Notes: a model not told the origin generated them from the letters alone. A stretch of DNA of 64,000 bases from Pacificimonas sp963710205 (GCA_963710205.1 CAVPZG010000004.1:372001-436000); one strand, 5' to 3'; positions 24,663-34,037 are shown, counted from the first letter of the stretch. Made by a program: numbers and translations.

Positions 24663-25508
24663 ATGGAAGAAAATGAATATGCTGGCGAAACGCATGCGTC
24701 CGCGACATCGGGCGGCCATATCGGCACGCTGCTGCAATCGGCGCGACTGGAGCAGAATCGCGAACTGAGTGATATCGCCGCGCAGACGCGTGTTCCCCTG
24801 CGGCACCTGTCGGCTATCGAGGAGGGGCGGCACGATGATTTGCCCGCGCTTCCCTACACGCTGGGTTTCGTGAAAAATTATGCGCGCGCCATCGGCATGG
24901 ATCCGGAGGCCGCCGCCGCACAGTTCCGCGGCGAAACAAACCTGACGGTCCGTGAGCCGACGATAACGGTCATGGAGCCCATCGACGTTCGCCGCTCGCC
25001 GCCACGGTCCGCCATCATCCTCGGCCCGCTGATCGTGGGTCTTCTGGCGATTGTTATCCTTGCGTGGGGCAGCGGCTGGTTTGGCGGTGAAAATGACGTC
25101 GCGGAGGTGAACGACGATCCCCTGGCTGATATGGACGTGGCCGACAATGTCGGTACCGCAGCGCCGGAAATTGTAGCGGCGCTCGCACCCGCGCCAGAGC
25201 CGGCCCTGCCAACTGGCGAGGTCGTGATAACGGCATCAGCCGACGCCTGGATGCGGATTTCGAACGAGGATGGCCGTGACAAACTGTTCGAACGCGTTCT
25301 TGCCGCAGGCGAAAGTTACACGGTTCCTGCCGGAACGCCCGACCTCTACATCAAGGCGGGCAATGCCGGAGCGCTGACGCTGACGATCGGCGGCACGGAA
25401 ATGCCGAAACTGGGCGGAATGGGCAGCGTTGTCGGACCTGTCGCCCTGACCGCGGAAGCCCTCAACGCCAATGCCGACGGTGACACGCCCGCTTCCGACG
25501 GGGGCTGA
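24663..25508 (+). CDS. RodZ-like helix-turn-helix membrane protein (DUF4115)
   Basis: 281 aa. A cytoplasmic helix-turn-helix of the HTH_25 type (IGTLLQSARLEQNRELSDIA ... AIEEGRHDDLPALPYTLGFVKNYAR) is followed by one membrane span (AIILGPLIVGLLAIVILAWG) and a periplasmic beta domain of DUF4115 type (VVITASADAWMRISNEDG ... LYIKAGNAGALTL). This layout is that of RodZ, which links MreB to the cell-wall machinery. No mreB is nearby, so the role is by family only. The ATG at 24663 follows GGGGGA; an upstream in-frame codon at 24594 is unlikely to be the start. Confidence 0.85.
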   Translation: MEENEYAGETHASATSGGHIGTLLQSARLEQNRELSDIAAQTRVPLRHLSAIEEGRHDDLPALPYTLGFVKNYARAIGMDPEAAAAQFRGETNLTVREPTITVMEPIDVRRSPPRSAIILGPLIVGLLAIVILAWGSGWFGGENDVAEVNDDPLADMDVADNVGTAAPEIVAALAPAPEPALPTGEVVITASADAWMRISNEDGRDKLFERVLAAGESYTVPAGTPDLYIKAGNAGALTLTIGGTEMPKLGGMGSVVGPVALTAEALNANADGDTPASDGG

Positions 25509-25577
25509 CATCCTGGTTCACCGTAGCCTAAGGCACATGACTGCAAATCGCACCGCGAACCAATTGGAGCGCCCAAT

Positions 25578-26387
25578 ATGATCCGCACACTCACCCTCGC
25601 CGCCCTTGCCGCGTCCATGTTGTCCGCGCCGATTTCGGCGCAGACGGTCGACACGCTCGACCGCCGCCTCAACAATCTCGAAAAGGAAGTGCGCGCGGTA
25701 CAGCGCAAGGTTTTCCCTGGTGCGAATGAGCGCTTTTTCGAGCCCGAGATTGCGCCCCCGGCGCAGGCGGACGGCTTTGGCGTTCCCGCTGCAACGCCAT
25801 CCACCGTTGTTACGGACAGGATCGATGCCCTGGAGGCGCAGCTATCCACGCTGACTGGCCAGATGGAGGAAAACAGCTTCAAGCTGCGCCAGCTTGAAGA
25901 GAATTTCACGCGGTTCGAGAATGACATGAAGTTCCGGCTGGAGACGCTGGAAGGTAGCGGCGGTACGCTGGTTGACGGTGACGCTCCGGCCGATGGCCCA
26001 AAGGCGCAATATGATGCCGCCTATCAGCTTTATACCAGCAAGGACTGGGCTGCGGCACAGGGCGCTTTCGGCGAATTTCTGGAGGCGAACCCGACGCATG
26101 AACTGGCGTCAAACGCCGGTTACTGGATGGGCCGCGCCCTTTTGCAGCAGGGTCAGCCCGTGCAGGCCGTGCAGGCGTTTCTCTCCAACTATCAGGACCG
26201 CCGCGACGGCAACCGCGCCGCCGACAGCCTGCTATGGGTCGGCAAGGCACTGATGCAAATCGATCCGCCGCGCACGGCGCAGGCCTGCCAGGCTTATGAT
26301 CGACTGGAAGACGAATATTCCGGCAAGCAGTCAGACGAGGTCGCCACTGGACTGGTTGAGGCGCGGCTGGCAGCGAGCTGTTCCTGA
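25578..26387 (+). CDS. cpoB: Cell division coordinator CpoB (Tol-Pal YbgF)
   Basis: Periplasmic protein of the Tol-Pal system that coordinates outer-membrane constriction with septal wall synthesis. 269 aa: signal peptide ending SAPISAQ, an N-terminal coiled coil (TLDRRLNNLEKEVRAVQRKV and IDALEAQLSTLTGQMEEN), and C-terminal tetratricopeptide repeats (YDAAYQLYTSKDWAAAQGAF, GYWMGRALLQQGQPVQAVQA). It lacks tol-pal genes upstream here but is followed by tilS and ftsH, a conserved order in alphaproteobacteria. Confidence 0.92.
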   Translation: MIRTLTLAALAASMLSAPISAQTVDTLDRRLNNLEKEVRAVQRKVFPGANERFFEPEIAPPAQADGFGVPAATPSTVVTDRIDALEAQLSTLTGQMEENSFKLRQLEENFTRFENDMKFRLETLEGSGGTLVDGDAPADGPKAQYDAAYQLYTSKDWAAAQGAFGEFLEANPTHELASNAGYWMGRALLQQGQPVQAVQAFLSNYQDRRDGNRAADSLLWVGKALMQIDPPRTAQACQAYDRLEDEYSGKQSDEVATGLVEARLAASCS

Positions 26388-27303
26388 CCTTCTGGCCCTC
26401 GATCTGCCGGCCGGGCGACTGGCGCTGGCCGTCAGCGGCGGCGGCGACAGCTTGGGGATGCTGGCACTAGCGCTGAAACAGGCGCGCGACCGGATCGTGG
26501 TTCTGACGGTCGATCATGCCCTGCGCGCGGGAAGCGCCGAAGATGCGGCCCATGTGGCTGCGATCTGCGCGCGCCGGGCTGTCTCTTGCGAAATTCTGAC
26601 GCTCGACTGGCCCGGAGGTGTCCCGGCAGCCAACCGGCAGGCGCGGGCGCGGGAAGCACGCTACGCCGCCCTTGGCGCCGCTGCCCGCGCTGCGGGCGCG
26701 CCGTATCTGCTGACTGCGCATCACGCCGAGGATCAGGCGGAAACCATGCTGATGCGACTGGCAAGGGGCAGCGGGTTGTCCGGTCTTTCCGGCATCAGGG
26801 AGACGCGCGAACTGGCCTTCGGGGTCACCTTGCTGCGTCCCTGTCTGCGGCTGAGCAGTGCCTGCCTGCATGCGGCCGCGAAGGCTGCGGATATGGATGT
26901 CAGGTATGATCCGTCGAACGCCGACGGCCGACATGACAGAACCCGGTTCCGTGCCCTGCTGGCGGATAGTGCCGACCTTGACCCGGTGCGAATTGCGGAG
27001 AGCGCGGGCCATCTTGCGGAGGCCAGGGCCGCGCTCGAATGGGCGGCCGACCTCGCCTTCGCCAGCCGTGCGGCGCATGCTGGCGAATCGATCAGGATCG
27101 ACCCGCACGGCCTGCCCGCGGAGCTGAAGCGCCGCCTCGTGCTGCGCGCTTTCGCCGCCCTGGACGCTTCGGCCCCGCGCGGTCCGGAGCTGATGCGCTT
27201 CATGGAAATGCTAGAATCCGGTTCAAAAGCAACGCTTTCCGGACTGATTGGGGAGCCGGGTTCGCAATGGACATTTTCGCCAGAGCGGCAGCGACAATCA
27301 TGA
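26296..27303 (+). CDS. tilS: tRNA(Ile)-lysidine synthetase
   Basis: Converts the wobble C of the CAU anticodon of tRNA-Ile to lysidine with ATP. The PP-loop motif is SGGGDS (about residues 47-52), followed by LTVDHALRAGSAEDA, NRQARAREARYAAL and LTAHHAEDQAETMLMRLARGSGLSGLSG, all characteristic. 335 aa from the ATG at 26296, which would overlap cpoB by 92 nt. TTG at 26356 would give the more usual 26 residues before the PP-loop; neither start has a strong Shine-Dalgarno. The C-terminal domain is short, as in many alphaproteobacterial TilS. Confidence 0.92.
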   Translation: MIDWKTNIPASSQTRSPLDWLRRGWQRAVPDLLALDLPAGRLALAVSGGGDSLGMLALALKQARDRIVVLTVDHALRAGSAEDAAHVAAICARRAVSCEILTLDWPGGVPAANRQARAREARYAALGAAARAAGAPYLLTAHHAEDQAETMLMRLARGSGLSGLSGIRETRELAFGVTLLRPCLRLSSACLHAAAKAADMDVRYDPSNADGRHDRTRFRALLADSADLDPVRIAESAGHLAEARAALEWAADLAFASRAAHAGESIRIDPHGLPAELKRRLVLRAFAALDASAPRGPELMRFMEMLESGSKATLSGLIGEPGSQWTFSPERQRQS

Positions 27304-27367
27304 AACCTATTGGCGTTACCGTACGAATGCCTATCTTAGTGGTCTACTCCTACCCGAGGACACTTAT

Positions 27368-29323
27368 ATGAGTGACAATAACAGCCCGAAGCCGCAGGCC
27401 CCCTGGATGAAGAATCTGGCCATATGGGCAGTGATCGTTCTCGGTCTGATTGTCGCCGTTTCGCTGATGGGCGGCGGCGCGGGCTCAGCCAATGAAAAGG
27501 TCATCGGCTATTCCGAATTCATTCAGCGCGTCGATGAGGGCGCGGTGAAGGAAGTCGAGATTCAGGGGCAGGAGCTTCGCGGTAACCTTTCCAACGGGCA
27601 GCCCTTTGTAACTTATGCGCCCGACGACCCCAATCTGGTGACCCGGCTTGAGGGCAAGGGCGTGACGTTCAACGCCCAGCCTGCCGAAGGGCGCAGCCTG
27701 CTTGCCGCGATCCTGATCAACATGCTGCCGATGGCGCTGCTGATCGGTATCTGGATCTTCTTCATGCGCCAGATGCAGAACGGCGCGGGCAAGGGCGCGA
27801 TGGGCTTTGGTAAGTCGCGCGCCAAGATGCTGACGGAGAAATCCGGCAAAGTGACGTTTGATGACGTCGCCGGGATCGATGAGGCGCGCGAGGAACTGCA
27901 GGAAATCGTCGACTTCCTGAAGGACCCGTCGAAATTCGCGCGTCTGGGCGGCAAGATCCCGAAGGGCGCGTTGCTGGTCGGTTCGCCTGGCACGGGTAAG
28001 ACACTTCTCGCCCGCGCCATTGCGGGCGAGGCAGAAGTGCCGTTTTTCTCGATCTCGGGTTCCGATTTCGTGGAAATGTTCGTCGGCGTCGGCGCGAGCC
28101 GCGTGCGCGACATGTTCGAGCAGGCAAAAAAATCCGCCCCATGTATCATTTTCATCGACGAAATCGACGCGGTCGGCCGTCACCGCGGTGCCGGTGTCGG
28201 CGGCGGTAATGACGAGCGCGAGCAGACGCTGAACCAGCTGCTGGTCGAGATGGACGGCTTTGATGCCAATGAGGGCATTATCATCGTGGCGGCGACAAAC
28301 CGTCCCGACGTGCTCGACCCCGCCCTGCTGCGCCCCGGTCGTTTCGACCGTCAGGTCGTCGTGCCGCGACCCGACATCGAGGGTCGCGAGAAGATCCTTG
28401 AAGTGCACATGAAGAAGGTGCCGCTCGCCCCAGACGTCGTCGCACGCACGATCGCACGCGGTACGCCAGGCTTCTCGGGCGCCGACCTCGCCAATCTTGT
28501 CAATGAAGCGGCGCTGATGGCGGCGCGTTTTGGCAAGCGCCTTGTCGGTATGGCCGATTTCGAGGCCGCCAAGGACAAGGTCATGATGGGGTCCGAGCGG
28601 AAATCCATGGTGATGACCGAGGACGAGAAGAAGATGACCGCCTATCACGAGGCGGGTCATGCGCTCGTGTCCATTCACGAGCCGGCGTCCGATCCCATTC
28701 ACAAGGCCACGATCATTCCGCGCGGCCGTGCGCTTGGCATGGTCATGCGCCTGCCGGAGCGGGACGAATACAGCTATCACCGTGACAAGATGCACGCGAA
28801 CCTTGCCGTGGCCATGGGTGGGCGCGTCGCCGAGGAGATCATCTTCGGTTATGACAAGGTTTCATCGGGCGCGTCCGGCGACATCAAATATGCGACCGAT
28901 CTTGCCCGCAACATGGTCACGCAGTGGGGCATGTCGGACAAACTTGGTCCGGTGATGCTTTCGGAAGGCCAGCAGGAAGTTTTCCTGGGTCAGGGCTATA
29001 CGCAGCAGAAGCCGGTCAGCGAGCAGACCGCCCAGGCGATCGATGCGGAAGTGAAAGCCATCGTCGAACGCGGACTTGAGCGCGCGAAAGAGGTTTTGAA
29101 GGGTAACGAAGATCAGCTCCATACCCTTGCGGGCGCATTGCTCGAATATGAAACCCTGTCCGGCGATGAGATCGACAAACTGCTGAAGGGCGAGGATCTT
29201 GACCGGTCCGACGGCCCAAAGCCGCGTGTGATCGGCGCTGCGACCGGCGCGAGCGCGATCCCGAAAGCGGGCAAGCGCGCCGGGCGTGGCGGTGAACCGG
29301 ATGGTGTGCCTGAAGGGGCCTGA
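27368..29323 (+). CDS. ftsH: ATP-dependent zinc metalloprotease FtsH
   Basis: Membrane-anchored hexameric AAA protease that degrades misfolded membrane proteins and regulators such as sigma-32 and LpxC. 651 aa: transmembrane helix at about 18-35, periplasmic domain, second helix (LLAAILINMLPMALLIGIWIFF), Walker A near residue 204 (GSPGTGKT, where most family members have GPPGTGKT), Walker B FIDEID near 261, and zinc site HEAGH near 427. The ATG at 27368 follows GAGGA. The frame extends upstream over the tilS end but without support. The C-terminal tail is Gly/Arg-rich. Confidence 0.97.
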   Translation: MSDNNSPKPQAPWMKNLAIWAVIVLGLIVAVSLMGGGAGSANEKVIGYSEFIQRVDEGAVKEVEIQGQELRGNLSNGQPFVTYAPDDPNLVTRLEGKGVTFNAQPAEGRSLLAAILINMLPMALLIGIWIFFMRQMQNGAGKGAMGFGKSRAKMLTEKSGKVTFDDVAGIDEAREELQEIVDFLKDPSKFARLGGKIPKGALLVGSPGTGKTLLARAIAGEAEVPFFSISGSDFVEMFVGVGASRVRDMFEQAKKSAPCIIFIDEIDAVGRHRGAGVGGGNDEREQTLNQLLVEMDGFDANEGIIIVAATNRPDVLDPALLRPGRFDRQVVVPRPDIEGREKILEVHMKKVPLAPDVVARTIARGTPGFSGADLANLVNEAALMAARFGKRLVGMADFEAAKDKVMMGSERKSMVMTEDEKKMTAYHEAGHALVSIHEPASDPIHKATIIPRGRALGMVMRLPERDEYSYHRDKMHANLAVAMGGRVAEEIIFGYDKVSSGASGDIKYATDLARNMVTQWGMSDKLGPVMLSEGQQEVFLGQGYTQQKPVSEQTAQAIDAEVKAIVERGLERAKEVLKGNEDQLHTLAGALLEYETLSGDEIDKLLKGEDLDRSDGPKPRVIGAATGASAIPKAGKRAGRGGEPDGVPEGA

Positions 29324-29418
29324 CAAGGGCAGAGGCCCTGCGAAATAATCCTGCCATTTCGGCGGGGACAGGTTTTCCCCTTTTTGCGCTATGAACGCGC
29401 GAAAAGGGGAGACGCCGG

Positions 29419-29850
29419 ATGCAGGGACTGACTGAAGACGCGATTTCAATGCTCAGGTCCGTCATCGCAATGGGCTTGCTCACATTGGTCATGTTTGCGT
29501 GGATGTATGCCACACGGCTGCCTGCAATGACGAAGGCTGGAATAGCGCCGCAGGACGCGGCCCATCCCGGCACCTACGAATTGCCCTCGAAAGTCGCGCG
29601 TGTCGCGGATAATTACAATCATCTCTTTGAGGCGCCGACGTTATTCTATGCGATCGTGATAGTGGTCGTCCTGATGGGCCACGCGGACCCGGTCCATGTG
29701 ATATGCGCCTGGAGTTTCGTCATTCTGCGCGTCCTCCATTCGCTGGTCCAGGCGACCATCAACATCGTGATAATGCGCTTTGCCGTGTTTGCGCTCAGCT
29801 GGATCGCGCTTGGAATCATGATCGTCAGGTCTGCGCTGAAGGCGTTCTAG
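29419..29850 (+). CDS. MAPEG-family membrane protein
   Basis: 143-aa four-helix membrane protein of the MAPEG superfamily (eicosanoid/glutathione metabolism relatives). Seen: RVADNYNHLFEAPTLFYAIV, the family core with ENxxE-like spacing, and SFVILRVLHSLVQATINIV, the third-helix signature with conserved Arg and His. GGGGAGACGCCGG precedes the ATG. Bacterial members are mostly uncharacterised. Confidence 0.85.
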   Translation: MQGLTEDAISMLRSVIAMGLLTLVMFAWMYATRLPAMTKAGIAPQDAAHPGTYELPSKVARVADNYNHLFEAPTLFYAIVIVVVLMGHADPVHVICAWSFVILRVLHSLVQATINIVIMRFAVFALSWIALGIMIVRSALKAF

Positions 29851-29869
29851 CTGGGGCCGCGTTGGAACA

Positions 29870-29892
29870 AAGTGTCGGCGGGCTTTACACTC
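29870..29892 (+). promoter_or_regulatory. Candidate enhancer site for a sigma-54 activator
   Basis: AAGTGTCGG-N8-ACACTC; the outer AGTGT/ACACT are inverted repeats. The first nine bases and the ACACT are identical in spacing to the motif at 38693-38715. Its centre is about 73 bp upstream of the -24 element, the usual place for an enhancer-binding protein such as PrsR. Confidence 0.6.
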
Positions 29893-29953
29893 GCCTTGAT
29901 GTCAGCACGATGAAATTTGCATTAATTCTTAAAAATCAATTAGTTAAGATTAT

Positions 29954-29969
29954 TGGCGCAAACCTTGCT
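29954..29969 (+). promoter_or_regulatory. Sigma-54 promoter of the PEP-CTERM metalloprotease gene
   Basis: TGGCGCA-AACC-TTGCT against the RpoN consensus TGGCACG-N4-TTGCW: both the GG and GC with 10-nt spacing are present and 10 of 12 defined positions match. The start codon is 60 nt downstream. An AT-rich stretch (29923-29953) precedes it. Confidence 0.75.
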
Positions 29970-30028
29970 CAACTCCCGATCAAGGCGGGGCAAGGGGTCT
30001 GGTCTGGGGTTTTTGTGAGGGGTTCAAT

Positions 30029-31153
30029 ATGCGTACTTTCCGTTCAGCTGCGCTGGCAGCAACGGGCATGGCTGTCGCCACGCTTGCCGTGCCGGCCAAT
30101 GCCGCGCCGGTTTTCGATTTCGTCAATTCCGCTGCAGGCGGTGCCGAAGCCGGCACGCAGGCGCGCGAGGGTTTTGAAAAGGCCGGCGCGCTCTGGTCGT
30201 CAATTCTGGATGACAATGTCACGATCCGCGTAGCCATTGGTTTCGCGGACCTTCGTCCAGGCGTGCTCGCTTCCGCAGGCTCTGCGCGTTTCAGCACGAC
30301 GTTCGCGAACACATATGCGGCACTGGCTGCGGATGCGACAACCCTGAGCGACGTTCAGGCGGTGGCAAATCTGCCTGGGGTTCCCTTTAGCTATGTTACC
30401 AACGAGCCGGGCAATTGCACCAACATCGCAAACCCCAGCTGCGGCGCGATCGATTCGCGCATTCGCGAAATCGACAACGACAATACGGCCGATAATTTCA
30501 ACATGCGGATGACGCGTGCCAATGCAAAGGCGCTTGGCCTGCTTGCCGATGACGGTGTCACTATCGACGTCGGCATCACGTTCAGCAGCAATTTCACCTT
30601 CGACTTCGACCGTGTGAACGGCATTGACGACGGTGCCTTCGACTTCGTCGGCATCGCCATGCATGAAATCGGTCACGCCCTAGGCTTCGTGTCCGGCGTC
30701 GACATCATGGATGTCAACGCGCTTCCTGGTTGCCCAGATTGTGGTCCTGGCGGCGTCGCGGGTCTCGACAATATCGGTTTCGTCGAGACGCTGGACCTCT
30801 TCCGTTATGACGAGTTCGAGGGTGCGATGCGCAACTCCCTGGCCGTTGGCGGCAATCCCTGCCTCTCCATCACCGGCGGCGAAGACTGCTTTGCCCTGAT
30901 GTCTTCCGGACGTTTCAATGGTGACGGCCAGCAGGCCAGCCATTTCAAGGACAATCTGGGTATCGGTATCATGGACCCGACGTTGTCGCGCGGTGAGTTC
31001 GCCGATGTCACGGCGTTCGACCGCCTGGCATTCGACATCATCGGCTGGGACGTGAATGACAACATCCTGCCGACACCGGCGCCTGGCGTGCTGGCGCTCT
31101 TCGGTCTTGGTCTTGGCGCGATGGCCATGCGTCGTCGTCGCAAATCCGCATAA
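30029..31153 (+). CDS. Exported zinc metalloprotease with PEP-CTERM sorting signal (NF038122-like)
   Basis: 374 aa. Signal peptide MRTFRSAALAATGMAVATLA ... NAA. The catalytic zinc motif is HEIGHALGFVSGVD around residue 212 (HExxHxxGF). The C-terminus has a proline-containing motif (PTPAPGVLALFGLGLGAMAM) followed by RRRRK, the PEP-CTERM arrangement recognised by exosortase. It contains paired cysteines (NCTNIANPSC, CPDC, PCL ... DC), likely disulfides after export. It should be secreted and processed at the envelope. A sigma-54 promoter lies upstream and a strong terminator downstream, so it is a single-gene unit. No exosortase is in the window. Confidence 0.88.
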   Translation: MRTFRSAALAATGMAVATLAVPANAAPVFDFVNSAAGGAEAGTQAREGFEKAGALWSSILDDNVTIRVAIGFADLRPGVLASAGSARFSTTFANTYAALAADATTLSDVQAVANLPGVPFSYVTNEPGNCTNIANPSCGAIDSRIREIDNDNTADNFNMRMTRANAKALGLLADDGVTIDVGITFSSNFTFDFDRVNGIDDGAFDFVGIAMHEIGHALGFVSGVDIMDVNALPGCPDCGPGGVAGLDNIGFVETLDLFRYDEFEGAMRNSLAVGGNPCLSITGGEDCFALMSSGRFNGDGQQASHFKDNLGIGIMDPTLSRGEFADVTAFDRLAFDIIGWDVNDNILPTPAPGVLALFGLGLGAMAMRRRRKSA

Positions 31154-31177
31154 GGCAGCAACCTTAGCGCAAAAGAG

Positions 31178-31212
31178 GGGGCAGTATCGTTTCGGCGATG
31201 CTGCCCTTTTTT
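31178..31212. terminator. Bidirectional terminator
   Basis: GGGCAGTATCG and CGATGCTGCCC pair around a 7-nt loop and are followed by six T. On the other strand it directly follows the stop of the ABC exporter gene. Confidence 0.85.
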
Positions 31213-32989
31213 ATTGTGAAATCACCGCCAGTTCAGCCTGCTGCCTTGCCCACATATCGGCATAGAGGCCGCCCCGTGCCAGCAGGTCCGCGTGGTGACC
31301 GCGCTCGACGATACGGCCGTCACTCATGACCAGGATCTGGTCGGCATCGACGATCGTCGAAAGCCGATGCGCGATCGTGAGTGTTGTGCGTCCGCGGCTC
31401 GCTTCCTTCAGGCTTGCCTGAATGGCCTGTTCCGTACGGCTGTCGAGAGCGCTGGTTGCTTCGTCAAGGATCAGTATGGGCGGGTCCTTTAGGATCGTGC
31501 GGGCGATGGCGACGCGCTGTTTTTCGCCGCCCGACAGTTTCAGTCCGCGTTCGCCCACGACCGTGTCATAGCCATCCGGCAGACTCATGATGAAGTCATG
31601 GATCTGTGCGGCCCTCGCAGCATCCTCGATCTCGGCCTGCGATGACCCGGCGCGGCCATAGCCGATATTATAGCCGATACTGTCGTTAAAAAGGACAGTG
31701 TCCTGCGGGACGATCCCGATGGCGGCGCGCAGACTGTCCTGCGTAACGGCGGCGATATCCTGCCCGTCGATGGTGACGCTGCCGCTTTCGATTTCGTAAA
31801 AGCGGTAGAGAATGCGGCTGAGGGTAGATTTTCCCGCACCGCTGTCGCCGACAATGGCGACAGTCGCTCCGGCCGGCACTGTGAAGCTGATGCCGTGCAG
31901 GATCTGGCGGTCCTCCTCGTAGCGGAACATGACATCGTCAAAAACGACCTCACCGGCAGCGACCTTGATGGCCTTGGCGCCGCGCCGATCGGCGATTTCC
32001 GCGCGGGTGTCGATCAGGCGGAACATTTCCTCCATGTCGATCAGGCCCTGCTTGATGCTGCGATAGACCCAGCCGAGCGCGTCCAGCGGACGGAAAAGCT
32101 GCATGAGGAGCGTATTGACCAGAACAAGGTCGCCAACCGTCATCTTGCCCTGGCTCCAGCCCCAGACAGTATAGGCCATTGCCCCTGCCATCGTCAGGTT
32201 GGTGATCAGCGCCTGACCGACATTCAGCAGGGCCAGACTGTTTTCCGATCGGACGGCACTGTCGCGATAGGTGGTAACGGCGCGGTCGTAGTTCCGCGCT
32301 TCGATATCTTCAGCGTTGAAATATTTGACCGTCTCATAGTTCAGCAGGCTGTCGACGGCGCGCTGGGCAGCGTGATTGTCATGGTCAACCATCTGTCGGC
32401 GCAGCTTTTGCCGCCATTCGGTGATGCGCTGGGTGAAAAAGATATAGGTGCCCACGGCGACCAGCATGGCGGCGACGGCGGGCGGACCGAGTTTCACCCA
32501 GAAGATGCCGCACACGACGGCCAGTTCCAGAAATGTGGGCGCGATGTTGAAGAGCAGGAAATAGAGCATCGAATCGATGCTCTTTGTACCGCGTTCTATG
32601 ATGCGGGTCAGCGCGCCGGTGCGGCGCTCCAGGTGAAAGCGCAGGCTGAGGCGATGCATATGTCGAAAGACGTCCTGCGCCAGCTGCGTCGCGGCCTGCT
32701 GCCCGACCTTCTCAAAGACCGTGTTACGCAGATTGTCGAACAGCGTGCCGCCAAAGCGGGCGCCGGAATAGGCAATGACCATACCGATGGCGACCAGCAG
32801 CGCCTGGTCGACGCCGTCCGCGCTCATGGCGTCGATGGCGGCCTTGTAGGCGAAGGGCATCAGCAGCACGACAGCCTTCGACAGAAGGACGAGAATCATC
32901 GCGCCGACAATGCGCCAACGTAAATCGAGACGGTCGGCGGGCCAGAGATAGGGGAGGAAGCGGACAATCGTCCGCCGTTCAGAAGCCAT
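31211..32989 (-). CDS. ABC exporter, Atm1/HMT1 type (permease fused to ATPase)
   Basis: Half-size ABC exporter of about 592 aa related to Atm1/ABCB7, which exports glutathione-linked sulfur or heavy-metal compounds. Six membrane spans lie in the N-terminal half. The nucleotide domain has Walker A GDSGAGKST, Q-loop, signature LSGGEKQRVAIAR and Walker B ILILDEATSALD. YETVKYFNAEDIEARNYDRA in the membrane domain is diagnostic for the Atm1 group. Start taken at ATG 32989 (MASERRTIVRFLPYLWPADR); an in-frame ATG at 33115 would add 42 residues of poor quality. A glutathione S-transferase follows 1 kb away. Confidence 0.9.
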   Translation of the reverse strand: MASERRTIVRFLPYLWPADRLDLRWRIVGAMILVLLSKAVVLLMPFAYKAAIDAMSADGVDQALLVAIGMVIAYSGARFGGTLFDNLRNTVFEKVGQQAATQLAQDVFRHMHRLSLRFHLERRTGALTRIIERGTKSIDSMLYFLLFNIAPTFLELAVVCGIFWVKLGPPAVAAMLVAVGTYIFFTQRITEWRQKLRRQMVDHDNHAAQRAVDSLLNYETVKYFNAEDIEARNYDRAVTTYRDSAVRSENSLALLNVGQALITNLTMAGAMAYTVWGWSQGKMTVGDLVLVNTLLMQLFRPLDALGWVYRSIKQGLIDMEEMFRLIDTRAEIADRRGAKAIKVAAGEVVFDDVMFRYEEDRQILHGISFTVPAGATVAIVGDSGAGKSTLSRILYRFYEIESGSVTIDGQDIAAVTQDSLRAAIGIVPQDTVLFNDSIGYNIGYGRAGSSQAEIEDAARAAQIHDFIMSLPDGYDTVVGERGLKLSGGEKQRVAIARTILKDPPILILDEATSALDSRTEQAIQASLKEASRGRTTLTIAHRLSTIVDADQILVMSDGRIVERGHHADLLARGGLYADMWARQQAELAVISQ

Positions 32990-33087
32990 AGCTGCCAAGA
33001 TAGGGTCTCTGGCATGGATTCGCCATGCGCTCAATTGCGGGAACCCGGATTGAGCTGGGTCGTTGTCAGACCGGAAGGATAAATGAG

Positions 33088-33315
33088 ATGCAGGAAATCT
33101 TTGTAGCGATGGCAATTCTGGGTTGTGGCGACGCGTCTGCGGGCTGCGACACCTTGAAGATCATCGATGCCGATTTTGAAAGCATCGAGGCCTGCCACGC
33201 CGCCGCACCCGGTGTTCTTCGCAAGCTCACCGATATCGACTATCCGACGGTCAGCATCGAATGCGACGGCCGCGCCCGCCTGGCTGCCCGCGCGTCCGCA
33301 GGGAAGCTTGGCTAG
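33088..33315 (+). CDS. Small hypothetical protein (75 aa)
   Basis: 75 residues starting MQEIFVAMAILGCGDASAGC, with a weakly hydrophobic start and three further Cys (CDTLKII, EACHAA, ECDGR). AAGGA lies about 8 nt before the ATG. Coding bias is like its neighbours and it fits between two minus-strand genes, overlapping the DUF1499 stop by 4 nt. I do not recognise a function; a periplasmic location is possible but the signal peptide is poor. Confidence 0.65.
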   Translation: MQEIFVAMAILGCGDASAGCDTLKIIDADFESIEACHAAAPGVLRKLTDIDYPTVSIECDGRARLAARASAGKLG

Positions 33316-34037
33316 CTGGCGATATCCGCGAGAAGTTTGCGGATTCTTGCCGCGTTCGCACCCAGGTCGCTCATTCCCATTCTGGATTTTGACCGCACGT
33401 CGATGACAGAACGTCCCTCACCAAGAGTTTCCACCCTGACGACGATATCGTCCTTGAAGCCGAACCATGTCGTGGTTTCGGTGGCCTCGATCAAACCGGC
33501 GGCCTTGTCACTGTTTACGATTTCCCAGCCCTGCGCCTTCACGGCATCGAGAGCGGCCGTGAAGGCAGCGTCCCTCGCCATATCCACTTCCAGCGGTTTC
33601 AGGTCCGGATAGGCCGCTTTTTGCTGCGCCGTGAACTCGGCGGCATATTCCGGCGGATTAGGCGCATTGGCGCGAAGCGGCAGCACGGCCACGAATTCCG
33701 GCGGATTTTCCGTGTCGGTACTGATGTCATGGATTGGCGGAACGCTGCGACCCGTATTCGCCAGCGAAAGCATGAAGAGAAACGGCGCGCCGGCAATCAA
33801 GAGCGCGGCAATCGCCCGGCCCTTTCCGCGTCCCGCGCGCCAATCGATAACCAGGCCGATAGCGCCGAGAAGAACGCCGACGCCGGCAGCGATGGTTGCA
33901 TTTTTAAGAATGGGAAAGATCGTGCCAAACTCGGCAAACCCGAAGCGGTGCGCGGGTCCGGCCAATATGATGATGAGCGCTGCCGCGACGGCGACGATCA
34001 GGGCCATCCGCGTGACCATGCCAGTGCGAGTCTTCAT
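33312..34037 (-). CDS. DUF1499 domain-containing membrane protein
   Basis: 241 aa. Three hydrophobic segments in the N-terminal half (MALIVAVAAALIIILAG, NATIAAGVGVLLGAIGLVI, AIAALLIAGAPFLFML), then PPIHDISTDTENPP and the DUF1499 core (WEIVNSDKAAGLIEATETTTWFGFKDDIVVRV ... IDVRSKSRMGMSDLGANAARIR). The family is uncharacterised. Its start overlaps the GST stop by 4 nt, so the two are co-transcribed. Confidence 0.88.
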   Translation of the reverse strand: MKTRTGMVTRMALIVAVAAALIIILAGPAHRFGFAEFGTIFPILKNATIAAGVGVLLGAIGLVIDWRAGRGKGRAIAALLIAGAPFLFMLSLANTGRSVPPIHDISTDTENPPEFVAVLPLRANAPNPPEYAAEFTAQQKAAYPDLKPLEVDMARDAAFTAALDAVKAQGWEIVNSDKAAGLIEATETTTWFGFKDDIVVRVETLGEGRSVIDVRSKSRMGMSDLGANAARIRKLLADIAS

